7,889 nt of DNA from JACVCK01 sp041940385 (GTDB lineage Bacteria; Planctomycetota; Phycisphaerae; Phycisphaerales; UBA1924): the NCBI GenBank assembly GCA_041940385.1, contig JBGTSD010000120.1, positions 1 through 7,889 on the forward strand. The letters run 5' to 3'. Numbering within the stretch: position 1 is the stretch's first letter; each line of letters opens with the position of its first letter. The notes under the pieces were generated by a model that was not told where the DNA came from, did not search any database, and saw only the letters and a program-made list of their open reading frames with translations. A program made the position numbers and the translations under genes. Shown one piece after another: positions 1-6,544 of the stretch.

Positions 1-651
1 CGCCTCGCCGCCCCCGGCGCCGTCGTCGTACACCGCGAGCGCGTTGGCGCGGCCGGAGAGGCCGAACTGCATGGCGGACCAGTGCGCGCCGTTCCACTGC
101 GCGATGTAGGGCACGCTGGTGGCGCCGGACTGGAGGAAGTCGCCCGCGGCGATGAGGCGCGCAGATTGACCTTGTGGTGTGAACGACTGCATCGCGCGAA
201 CGGGCGCATTGAATCCTGCGCCGAGCGCCGACCAGCTTCCGCCGTCCCAGCGCGCGATGTTCGCCGCGGGCGTTCCGCCGGCGTTGGCGAAGGCGCCGCC
301 GACGTAGAGACGTTCGCCCGATCCGTCATCGTGGAGCGCGAGCGCGTAGACGGGGCCGTCGAGGCCGCCGGTGAGCGGGATCCAGGCGCCGTGCAGGTAC
401 AAGGCGATGCGATTGGCGGCGACGCCGCCGATCACGGTGAACTCGCCCGCGGCGATGAGGATGGACTCGCCGCCGAGATTGAGTTCGAGCAGCGCGTGGA
501 CGGCGCCGTTGGCGGAGATGTCGTCCGAACCGGTGCTGGGAATGGCGAAGTCGTTGCTCCACTCCGGATCGCATCCACCGGCGAGCGCGGGCGCGCAGGA
601 GGAGAGCGTGGCCAGGACTGCGAGGGTCAGGCGGCTGGGCGGGCGCGGCAT
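1..651 (-). CDS. Secreted beta-propeller-like repeat protein, third tandem paralog (3' end beyond window)
   Basis: The frame is open from an ATG at 651 to the window edge (217 codons, no stop), so the C-terminus is missing. A signal peptide is visible: basic start MPRPPSR, hydrophobic core at about 8-23, and a likely signal peptidase I site after ALA at residue 24. Then come Cys27 and Trp31 in a C-x3-W arrangement shared with both neighbours. Three complete repeat units are seen, with core motifs LIAAGEF (65-71), LYVGGAF (115-121) and LIAAGDF (166-172), the last two followed by NIARWDGGSW or YIAQWNGAHW. A fourth unit has begun. The motif positions match those of the 808-aa neighbour almost exactly, so this looks like a whole-gene duplicate. 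The start is supported by GGAG eight bases upstream within a 49-bp leader shared with that neighbour. By analogy it should continue to about 14 repeats and a C-terminal dockerin-like domain, but that lies outside the window. Ligand and function are unknown. Confidence 0.85.
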   Translation of the reverse strand, partial: MPRPPSRLTLAVLATLSSCAPALAGGCDPEWSNDFAIPSTGSDDISANGAVHALLELNLGGESILIAAGEFTVIGGVAANRIALYLHGAWIPLTGGLDGPVYALALHDDGSGERLYVGGAFANAGGTPAANIARWDGGSWSALGAGFNAPVRAMQSFTPQGQSARLIAAGDFLQSGATSVPYIAQWNGAHWSAMQFGLSGRANALAVYDDGAGGGEA

Positions 652-658
652 GTGGGTC

Positions 659-707
659 TCTCCGGAAGGCACAGGAACCGTCACGAGCGACGCAGGAGTC
701 GATACGC
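659..707 (-). repeat. 49-bp leader repeat, copy B (upstream of third paralog)
   Basis: This 49-bp stretch matches 3191-3239 with one difference (g at 680 against a at 3212). Both copies lie directly upstream of a paralog start, and each includes a Shine-Dalgarno core GGAG whose last base is eight bases before the ATG. Copy B is the 5' leader of the gene starting at 651. Conservation stops at both ends of the block. It could hold a promoter or a regulatory/translation element, or be a remnant of recent duplication. I do not recognise -35/-10 boxes in it. Confidence 0.85.
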
Positions 708-726
708 CTGGAACGGGTGGTCGGCT

Positions 727-746
727 GCATCGGAGCACGCCGATGC
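727..746 (-). other. Small hairpin after the 808-aa gene
   Basis: A perfect 7-bp inverted repeat (GCATCGG / CCGATGC) with a 6-base loop begins 10 bases past the stop codon of the 808-aa gene. There is no T tract on either side, so an intrinsic terminator is not well supported. It could be an mRNA 3'-end stabilising hairpin or chance in GC-rich DNA. Confidence 0.35.
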
Positions 747-756
747 CGCGCCGGTT

Positions 757-3183
757 TCAGTCGCAAGCCATGTTGAACTGGGAGAGGACGGTGTTGAGGT
801 CGGAGAAGCCGACCTGGCCGTCGTCGTCGATGTCGCCGGGGATGTTCTCGCCGATCTCGTTGAAGTGGCTGACGACGATGTTGAGGTCGGCGAAGCCGAC
901 GAAGTTGTCGCCGTCGAGGTCGGCGGGGCAGAAGACGGGGTCGCAGCCGAGGAGCACGCCGAGGTAGGGGGAGAACTGGCCGCCGATGTTCTCGAACGAG
1001 CCGCCGATGAAGAGCGAGGGGCGGTCCTGGGTGTCGCTGGAGACGAGGGCCGCGATCAGCGCGGAGGATTCGATGTTGGCGTCGATCGTCTCCCAGACTT
1101 CGCCGTCCCAGCGCGCCATGACGGGAGCGCTCGGCGAGGTCTGGAATCGAGCGCCCGCGGCGTAGAGCGCGGGGCCGTCGCCGCGGTCGTGCACGGCGAG
1201 CGCGTTGACGAGGAACGGCACGCCGCCGCCGACGCTTGACCACGCGCCGCCATCCCAGCGCGCGACGTTGGAGACTGGGATTCCGCCGGCGTGATCGAAG
1301 TGGCCGGCGACGATGAGGGCGTCGTCAAAGACGATCATGTCGGAAACGATGGGCAGACTCGGCGAGGGGAGCCCGGGCAGCGTGAGCGAGAGGCCGCTTT
1401 GAAGGGGCTCCCAGTGGTCGACGTTCCAGCGCGCCACGGAGTTGACCGTCGTCGAACCGGAGAAGGGGAAGAGGCCGCCGATATAGAGGTCACCATCGAA
1501 CACTTCGATGGCGGACACGGTGGCGCTGACGCCGGCGCCGAGGGGCTGCCACGCGGCGCCGTCCCAGAAGGCGACGTGGTTGAGCGCGGGTCCGCTACTT
1601 TGTTCGACGAAGCCGCCGACGACGAGTCGCTCGCCCTCGCCGAAGTCGTAGAAGCGCATGTCGAAGACGTCGGATCCGAGGCCGGGCGCGAAGTTCTCCC
1701 ACGCGGCGCCGTTCCAGCGCGCCACGTAGTTGGCCTCGGCGCCATCGGCCTCGGTGAAGAGGCCGCCGATGTAGACGGCGTCCTCGCGCGGGAGGATGGC
1801 CGCGGCAGGCGCGTTGAGGCCTTGTCCGAGGGGGCTGAAGACGCTTCCGTCCCACGCGAGGATCTGGTCGTTCTGTTCGAGCACGCGCGCCATGTAGACG
1901 ATGTCCTGGCCATTCTGGGTGGCCGCGGCGAGCGCGGTGACGGGCCCGTCGAGCGGGCCGGTTTTGATGACGGGTTCGTTGATCCACGCTCCATTGGTCC
2001 AGACGGCGAATCCCGCGGCGGGCTCGGCGCCGACTGTGCTGAGGTCGCCGCCGATCCAGAGCGCCGGCCCGCCGTCGACGGGCCGCGACGCGATGGCATG
2101 GACGGCGCCGTCGACCGGTCCGCCGATGACGGACCATGCCTGGCCGTTCCAGCGCACGAGGTCGCCGCGGTCTTCGCCGGCGGTCAGCGGGATGCGTCCG
2201 CCGACGTAGAGCGCCTCTCCGGCGCCGTCGTCGTGCACGCCGAGGGTGAAGATGTCGATCGGCTCGCCCGCGGCTTCCTCGAGCCCGCCTCCGACGATGG
2301 ACCAGTTGGCGCCGTCGTACCGCGCGATGTGGCGTACCGCAGCGTTCGCGTTGGCGACGAAGCGTCCGCCGACGTACAGGTCTTCGCCGGCGCCGTCGTT
2401 CCATGTGGCGAGCGCATGCACGGTGGAGTGCACGCCGCCGCCGGCGAGCGGGAGCCAGAGCTGTCCGTTCCAGCGGGCGATGTTGTTGACAATGATCGCC
2501 CCGGCGGATTCGAACGATCCGCCGACGAAGAGCGACGGTCCGGGTCCGATGCCGTCGTGGTAGACCGCCATCGCGCGGACGGGGCCGGTGACGCCTCCGC
2601 CGGGCGAACTCCACGCGACGCCGTTCCAGCGCGCGATGTAGGGGACCGCGGCGGCGCCGGATTGATCGAAGTCGCCGCCGGCGAAGAGACTCGTGGGGCC
2701 GCCGGGCGGCGCGTAGGTCAGCAGCGCGCGGACGGCGTCGTCCAAGCCGAATCCGACGGGGAGCCAGTTCGTGCCGTTCCAGCGCGCGATGTTGGAGATC
2801 GGGGTTGCGCCGGACATCGAGAACGCGCCGCCGGCGAAGAGCGTTTCACCGGCGCCGAGTCCATCGTCGAAGAACGCGAGCGCGTAGACGGGGCCATTGA
2901 ATCCGTCGCCGAGCGGCCGCCATTCGTTCTCGCTGAAGACCGCGACTCTCCGGGCGATCTTGCCGCCGATGCTGGTGAACTCGCCGCCGGCGTAGAGCGC
3001 GTCTCCATGGGTGAGCATGACGTGGAGGGGCGCGTTGGCGGCGTATGGGTAGATGGGTGGATCGATGGGTTCGCCGACGATGCTGATCCAGTCGGTTTGG
3101 CACTGACCGGCGCGAGCGCTGGGCGCGACGGTGAGCGCGATGGCGACGGCCGCACGGAGGACGTGGAGCGCCAGGGACGCCAT
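757..3183 (-). CDS. Secreted 14-repeat beta-propeller-like protein with C-terminal GC-type dockerin (808 aa)
   Basis: Seen: a signal peptide with cleavage likely after ARA (about residue 25), then Cys28 and Trp32 (C-x3-W). Fourteen units of about 51 residues follow, with core motifs near 63, 115, 166, 218, 269, 325, 375, 429, 470, 520, 566, 623, 673 and 724. The typical unit is DDG-x-G-xx-LYVGG-x-F ... NIARWNG-xx-W-xx-LG-G. Unit 8 is degenerate (VYMARVL), and unit 11 carries a proline-rich insertion at about 598-612. The tail (about 752-808) starts with CPADLDGD and has two EF-hand-type loops, DLDGDNFVGFAD and DIDDDGQVGFSD, each followed by a helix, then a final Cys807. This is the dockerin-like tail common in Phycisphaerae. 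The mature protein has only four cysteines (28, 747, 752, 807). Known: repeats of this sort form propeller blades, and the sequence resembles Rax2/kelch-like families. Inferred: an exported, surface or periplasmic Ca-binding protein; ligand unknown. Start: the ATG at 3183 has GGAG eight bases upstream and puts the signal peptide at the N-terminus; longer in-frame starts are discounted. It is 68 bp downstream of the 815-aa gene, possibly cotranscribed. Confidence 0.9.
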   Translation of the reverse strand: MASLALHVLRAAVAIALTVAPSARAGQCQTDWISIVGEPIDPPIYPYAANAPLHVMLTHGDALYAGGEFTSIGGKIARRVAVFSENEWRPLGDGFNGPVYALAFFDDGLGAGETLFAGGAFSMSGATPISNIARWNGTNWLPVGFGLDDAVRALLTYAPPGGPTSLFAGGDFDQSGAAAVPYIARWNGVAWSSPGGGVTGPVRAMAVYHDGIGPGPSLFVGGSFESAGAIIVNNIARWNGQLWLPLAGGGVHSTVHALATWNDGAGEDLYVGGRFVANANAAVRHIARYDGANWSIVGGGLEEAAGEPIDIFTLGVHDDGAGEALYVGGRIPLTAGEDRGDLVRWNGQAWSVIGGPVDGAVHAIASRPVDGGPALWIGGDLSTVGAEPAAGFAVWTNGAWINEPVIKTGPLDGPVTALAAATQNGQDIVYMARVLEQNDQILAWDGSVFSPLGQGLNAPAAAILPREDAVYIGGLFTEADGAEANYVARWNGAAWENFAPGLGSDVFDMRFYDFGEGERLVVGGFVEQSSGPALNHVAFWDGAAWQPLGAGVSATVSAIEVFDGDLYIGGLFPFSGSTTVNSVARWNVDHWEPLQSGLSLTLPGLPSPSLPIVSDMIVFDDALIVAGHFDHAGGIPVSNVARWDGGAWSSVGGGVPFLVNALAVHDRGDGPALYAAGARFQTSPSAPVMARWDGEVWETIDANIESSALIAALVSSDTQDRPSLFIGGSFENIGGQFSPYLGVLLGCDPVFCPADLDGDNFVGFADLNIVVSHFNEIGENIPGDIDDDGQVGFSDLNTVLSQFNMACD

Positions 3184-3190
3184 GAGGAGA

Positions 3191-3239
3191 TCTCCGGAAG
3201 GCACAGGAACCATCACGAGCGACGCAGGAGTCGATACGC
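3191..3239 (-). repeat. 49-bp leader repeat, copy A (upstream of the 808-aa gene)
   Basis: Copy A of the 49-bp leader (see 659-707) fills most of the 68-bp gap between the 815-aa and 808-aa genes. It includes the GGAG that serves as the likely ribosome-binding site of the 808-aa gene. The single mismatch, at 3212, changes an in-frame ATG here to ACG in the other copy. That argues that the upstream ATG at 3213 is not the start. Because the gap is short, any promoter in this block would have to lie within it or inside the end of the upstream gene. Confidence 0.85.
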
Positions 3240-3251
3240 AGGCGGAGAATG

Positions 3252-5699
3252 TCAGCTGCAGACGAGGTTGTAGTTCCCGAGAAGCAGGTTCAGGTCGGCA
3301 AAGTCGACGACCTGGTCGTCGTTGAGATCGCCGCTGAGGCCCTGGCCGGCCTGGTTGTACTGGCTCAGTACGGTGTTGAGGTCTGCGAAATCGACCACGT
3401 TGTCGCCGTTGGTGTCGCCGGGGCAGGTGACCGTGTCCATGGTGCAGCCCCAGATCGCGAGCCCTTGGACACAGAGCGGGCCGGCGCCGCTGAACGCGCC
3501 GGTGACGAGCGCGGCGGGTCGGCCGCCAACCTGGATCGCCGCAAGCGCATAGGGCACGAGCGCGACGTTCTGCACGCTGAGTCCGCCGCTGAGCGCCGCC
3601 CAGCTCTCGCCGTCCCAGACGCCGACCTTGTTCAGGATGAGGCCGTCCTGCGTTTGGGTCGGTCCGATGACCATGAGCAGTGATTTGCCGCCGAACGACA
3701 GGGACTCCAAGTCCTCGGCGACGCCCACAAGACCGACGCCGAGAGCGGTCCAGTCCTGGCCGTCCCATGCGCCGACGTTGACCGATCCGAGCACGTCCGG
3801 AGTCCGGAAGGCGCCGGCGGCGATGAGCCGCGGCCCGGCGCCGTCGTCGTGCACGACCAGATCGGTCACTCGCCATTCCGATGTGCCGCTGAGAACACCG
3901 GTCCCGACGGCGCTCCATCCCGCTCCGTTCCAACGCGCGATCGCGCGGGTCATGGGGACGCTGTCCGCGTTGGTGAATTCACCACCCACGTAGAGCGCCG
4001 GTCCAGAGCCATCGTCGAAGACCGCCATGGCGCGCGCGGGGGCGTCGAGGCCGGAGGCGAGGGGATGCCACGTGCCCCCGCTGAAGCGCGCGATGCGATT
4101 GGCGTCGACGCCGCCGATCTGCGTGAACTGGCCGCAGGCGTAGAGCTCGGGCCCCGATCCGCTGTCGAAGAGGACGAGGGCCTCGACCAGCTCGTTGGCG
4201 CCGCCGCCGAAGGATGACCATGCGGCGCCGTTCCACTGCGCCAAGCGGGAGGCATTCACGCCGCCGATGCGGTTGAATCCGCCGCCTGCGATCAGGCGCA
4301 GCCCAGGGCCGGTGTTGTAAACGATCAAGTCATGGACGGCGCCGGTGGTGTCGTTGGAGAGCACGGTCCAGCCGGTCTGGTCGTTCCATCGCACCACGTT
4401 GTCGCAGGGCGTCACGCCGCCGTCGACGGCGTCGATGCTCCCGCTCATGTAGACCGATGTGTTGCCCCCGAACGTGATGGTCTCGGCGTAGCTCACGAGG
4501 TTGTCGCTCGGCGGCGCATCGGTGAGGGGCCGGGTGTCGGCGCCCTGGTGGCGCAGGAGGTTGAGCGCGGGCTGGGTGAACTCGCCGCCGACATAGAGCA
4601 CGGGAGCGCCGTCCGGGAGGGCGGCGGACGCGAGCGATCGGACGTGGCCGTCGTTGGCGAGCGTGGACTCGCCGCGCCAGTTGTTGAAGCTGTAGGACGC
4701 GACGCCATTGCATGCGGCGCCGCCGGCGTTGGTGAAGCGGCCGCCGATGAACAGGCGCGGGCCATCGCCCGCGTCATGCACGACCATGTCGAGAATGCCG
4801 ATGTTGGCTCCGCCGAAGACGCCGGAGCCGACGGTCTGCCAGTTGGAGCCGTTCCACGCGGCGATGCTCGTCGACGAGGGATGACCCTCGATGCTGGTGA
4901 ACGTGCCGCCGACGTAGAGACGCGTGATGCCCGGGCCCGGGTCGTACGAGCAGAACGTGTGGATCTGGCCGTTGACGAGCCGACCGGGGACGAGCGTCCA
5001 TGCGGCGCCGTTCCAGTGCGCGACGCGGTACTCCGTGATGATCTCGTTGAATCGTCCCGATGCGTAGAGCGTCTGCTCCGTTCCGGTGTCGTACACGCCG
5101 AGCGCGGTGGGCTCGAGGATTCCCGGGAGTGAGACCCAGTCATCGCCGGTCCATTGCACGATGCGGGTGACGGGGTGGTCGGGCCCGACGGCGCCTGCAC
5201 CGACCGTGAAGTCTCCCATGGCGAAGAGCGTGGGGACGTCGTCGACGTCCATGACGACGAGCTTCCGGACGCGGCCTCGCAGCTCGCCGATACGTTGCCA
5301 GCCCGAGGGCGTCACGCGGGCGACGCCCTCGATGCCGAGCGGAGTGTCGCGGAGAAAGCCGCCGACGATGAGCGTCGGCTCCGCGGGGCCGTCGCCGTCC
5401 TCGTCGAACAGCACGATGCTCTCGATCTGTTCGTTCAGGGGACCGTTGTACGAGGACATTGCCTCGGTGAACCCGTGCGGCTCGCTCCATGCGACGAGGC
5501 CGGGCGTTCGGATCGGTCCGGCGCTGTTGAAGTCTCCGCCGAGATACACCACATCGCCCACCCTCAGCATCGCGCGGACCGGGTATGCGAGATCGCCGGC
5601 GCGGAAGTAGGGGAGCCAATCGGGCGCGCACGAGGAATCGGCGATGGCATGCGATGACAGAGCGATTGCCGCCGCAAGCGCCGAAAGACGGAGACGCAT
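3252..5699 (-). CDS. Secreted 14-repeat beta-propeller-like protein with C-terminal GC-type dockerin (815 aa)
   Basis: First and most divergent member of the tandem family. Seen: a signal peptide MRLRLSALAAAIALSSHAIA with cleavage likely after residue 20, then Cys24 and Trp28 (C-x3-W). Fourteen repeat cores lie near residues 51, 110, 158, 211, 261, 316, 368, 416, 469, 519, 569, 624, 674 and 729, typically LYVGGEF-like followed by IARWNG-xx-W. Units 7-8 are joined by an atypical linker at about 380-412, and unit 13 (LLMVIGP) is degenerate. The dockerin-like tail (about 759-815) has Ca-loop sequences DTNGDNVVDFAD and DLNDDQVVDFAD and is bracketed by Cys759 and Cys814; Cys752 precedes it. The mature protein has nine cysteines, more than its neighbour. 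The ATG at 5699 has GAGGAG seven bases upstream, a strong start. The gene lies beyond the nusG terminator and so probably has its own promoter. Inferred: exported, Ca-binding, a binding or scaffold protein with no recognised catalytic motif. Function and partner are unknown; no cohesin-like gene is in the window. Confidence 0.9.
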   Translation of the reverse strand: MRLRLSALAAAIALSSHAIADSSCAPDWLPYFRAGDLAYPVRAMLRVGDVVYLGGDFNSAGPIRTPGLVAWSEPHGFTEAMSSYNGPLNEQIESIVLFDEDGDGPAEPTLIVGGFLRDTPLGIEGVARVTPSGWQRIGELRGRVRKLVVMDVDDVPTLFAMGDFTVGAGAVGPDHPVTRIVQWTGDDWVSLPGILEPTALGVYDTGTEQTLYASGRFNEIITEYRVAHWNGAAWTLVPGRLVNGQIHTFCSYDPGPGITRLYVGGTFTSIEGHPSSTSIAAWNGSNWQTVGSGVFGGANIGILDMVVHDAGDGPRLFIGGRFTNAGGAACNGVASYSFNNWRGESTLANDGHVRSLASAALPDGAPVLYVGGEFTQPALNLLRHQGADTRPLTDAPPSDNLVSYAETITFGGNTSVYMSGSIDAVDGGVTPCDNVVRWNDQTGWTVLSNDTTGAVHDLIVYNTGPGLRLIAGGGFNRIGGVNASRLAQWNGAAWSSFGGGANELVEALVLFDSGSGPELYACGQFTQIGGVDANRIARFSGGTWHPLASGLDAPARAMAVFDDGSGPALYVGGEFTNADSVPMTRAIARWNGAGWSAVGTGVLSGTSEWRVTDLVVHDDGAGPRLIAAGAFRTPDVLGSVNVGAWDGQDWTALGVGLVGVAEDLESLSFGGKSLLMVIGPTQTQDGLILNKVGVWDGESWAALSGGLSVQNVALVPYALAAIQVGGRPAALVTGAFSGAGPLCVQGLAIWGCTMDTVTCPGDTNGDNVVDFADLNTVLSQYNQAGQGLSGDLNDDQVVDFADLNLLLGNYNLVCS

Positions 5700-5706
5700 T
5701 GTGATG

Positions 5707-5734
5707 CTCCTCGGAAGCAGGATTGGTCGAGCGA
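5707..5734 (-). promoter_or_regulatory. Leader of the 815-aa gene with Shine-Dalgarno
   Basis: On the minus strand this block reads TCGCTCG, six bases, TCCTG, two bases, CTTCCGAGGAG. The GAGGAG (5707-5712) is the ribosome-binding site, seven bases before the ATG. The same ordered words TCGCTCG, TCCTG and CTTCCG occur in the 49-bp leader shared by the other two paralogs, with slightly different spacing. This may be a diverged version of the same leader. The match is by eye, and the words are short. Confidence 0.45.
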
Positions 5735-5753
5735 AGCCGACCTCAGGAATCTA

Positions 5754-5773
5754 CCGGGGCTGTCAAGCCCCGG
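5754..5773 (-). promoter_or_regulatory. Inverted repeat with TTGACA in the loop, upstream of the 815-aa gene
   Basis: On the minus strand a perfect 7-bp inverted repeat CCGGGGC / GCCCCGG encloses exactly TTGACA, the consensus sigma-70 -35 hexamer. It ends 54 bases before the start codon at 5699. No convincing TATAAT lies 16-18 bases downstream (the sequence there is near GAGGTCG), and TAGATT occurs too close, at a spacing of seven. It may be a -35 element overlapped by an operator, or a secondary hairpin after the nusG terminator. Confidence 0.35.
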
Positions 5774-5793
5774 GGATTGCCACGGGCACAATG

Positions 5794-5820
5794 AAAAAGG
5801 CCGGTCTTGGGACCGGCCTT
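5794..5820 (-). terminator. Intrinsic terminator of nusG
   Basis: On the minus strand a 10-bp perfect stem AAGGCCGGTC / GACCGGCCTT with a CCAA loop is followed by a run of five T (5794-5798), the last two of which are also stem bases. The hairpin begins 26 bases past the nusG stop codon. It fits a Rho-independent terminator closing the secE-nusG unit and separating it from the repeat-protein genes. Confidence 0.9.
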
Positions 5821-5846
5821 GGGAGCGTGCGGGGTTGGGGGCTTGT

Positions 5847-6518
5847 TCACGTGCCTTCGGGCTTGGCGACCTGCCACTCTTCGAGCTCGATGGGGGCCTG
5901 GCGGCCGAAGATGGTGACGAGGACGCGGACCATGCCCTTCTCGGGGAAGACCTCGTCGATGTTGCCCTCGTAGCCCTGGAAGGGGCCTTCCTTGATGCTG
6001 ACGTTGTCGCCCTTGGTCCAGACCGTCTTGATGGCGGGGAGCTCTTCGGGGCGGCGCGAGTCGAGGAGCATCTTCTCGATCTCGTGGGACTTCATCGGGG
6101 TCGGGCGGCCGGTCGCGCCGACGAAGTCGCCGACACCGGTCGTTTCCTTGATGAGGAAGAAGACGTCCTGGGGGATGCGGCCGTCGGGCTCGAGGCGCAT
6201 CTCGACGAAGATGTACCCGGGGTACAGCTTCGTCTCGGTGATCTTCATCTTGCCGGCCTTGACGGTCTTGGTCTTCTCGGTCGGGACGAGGATGCGTCCG
6301 ACGAGGTGGGTCATGCCCTCGATCTGCACCTTGCGCAGGAGCGTCTCGCGGACGTAGTTTTCCTTGTTCGAGGCGACGCGGAGCACGAACCAGTTCATGC
6401 CCTCCTGCGTCAGCGGCTCGCCGTCGCCGAGGATGTCGGTGCGCTCGTTGAGACGGCCGTCGAGGACGTCGGCGCCGGCTCCGCCGGAAGCGGCGCTCTG
6501 TTTGGTTTCGTCGATCAT
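5847..6518 (-). CDS. nusG: Transcription termination/antitermination protein NusG (223 aa)
   Basis: NusG binds RNA polymerase across the clamp, suppresses pausing, and links polymerase to Rho or to the leading ribosome through S10. Seen: an NGN domain at about 41-145, starting MNWFVLRVASNKE and containing the hallmark KLYPGYIFVEM at about 97-107. After a linker comes a KOW domain at about 166-217 with GPFQGYEGNIDEV and IFGRQAPIELEEWQVAK. An extra stretch of about 40 residues (1-40), rich in Ser, Gly, Asp and Glu, precedes the NGN domain and looks disordered. The ATG at 6518 has GGAGG six bases upstream. Met41 is an alternative start that would give a protein closer to common NusG length. The gene follows secE by 26 bp, almost certainly in one transcript, and ends at a strong terminator. 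The usual downstream partner rplK is not present. Confidence 0.97.
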   Translation of the reverse strand: MIDETKQSAASGGAGADVLDGRLNERTDILGDGEPLTQEGMNWFVLRVASNKENYVRETLLRKVQIEGMTHLVGRILVPTEKTKTVKAGKMKITETKLYPGYIFVEMRLEPDGRIPQDVFFLIKETTGVGDFVGATGRPTPMKSHEIEKMLLDSRRPEELPAIKTVWTKGDNVSIKEGPFQGYEGNIDEVFPEKGMVRVLVTIFGRQAPIELEEWQVAKPEGT

Positions 6519-6524
6519 GAGAGG

Positions 6525-6529
6525 CCTCC
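6525..6529 (-). promoter_or_regulatory. Shine-Dalgarno of nusG
   Basis: A perfect GGAGG lies six bases before the ATG at 6518, in the 26-bp secE-nusG gap. It decides the start in favour of the 223-aa form rather than the internal Met41. Confidence 0.75.
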
Positions 6530-6544
6530 GGTTGCGGGAGGTGA

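Noticed and set aside
595..606. Lipobox-like LSSC in the signal peptide of the third paralog
   Set aside because: It matches the loose lipobox pattern, but ALA followed by GGC is a better signal peptidase I site, and the paralogs have no such Cys and use AxA-type sites.
82..1239. 385-aa plus-strand open frame
   Set aside because: It is codon-in-register antisense to the two repeat genes and exists because they avoid TTA, CTA and TCA codons. The product is low-complexity Gly/Ala/Arg/Asp/Glu with no domain.
3186..3195. GGAGATCTCC palindrome over the ribosome-binding site of the 808-aa gene
   Set aside because: A 10-bp palindrome leaves only a 3-bp stem with a 4-base loop in RNA, and it is not kept in the duplicate leader.
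3184..3213. Alternative ATG at 3213 for the 808-aa gene
   Set aside because: It would put ten extra residues before the signal peptide, and the same codon is ACG in the duplicate leader of the third paralog.
1291..3273. 660-aa plus-strand open frame
   Set aside because: Antisense, in-register shadow of the 808-aa gene for the same reason; no signal peptide, motif or ribosome-binding site of its own.
3184..3933. N-terminal 250-residue extension of the 808-aa gene
   Set aside because: The extension overlaps the 815-aa gene in another frame and is Arg-rich shadow sequence. A signal peptide and a good ribosome-binding site place the start at 3183.
757..5699. Recurring DNA words such as ccgttccagcgcgcgatg, as a possible repeat array or CRISPR
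   Set aside because: They are codons of the repeated protein motif IARWNG, imperfect and spaced at about 150 bp inside open coding frames.
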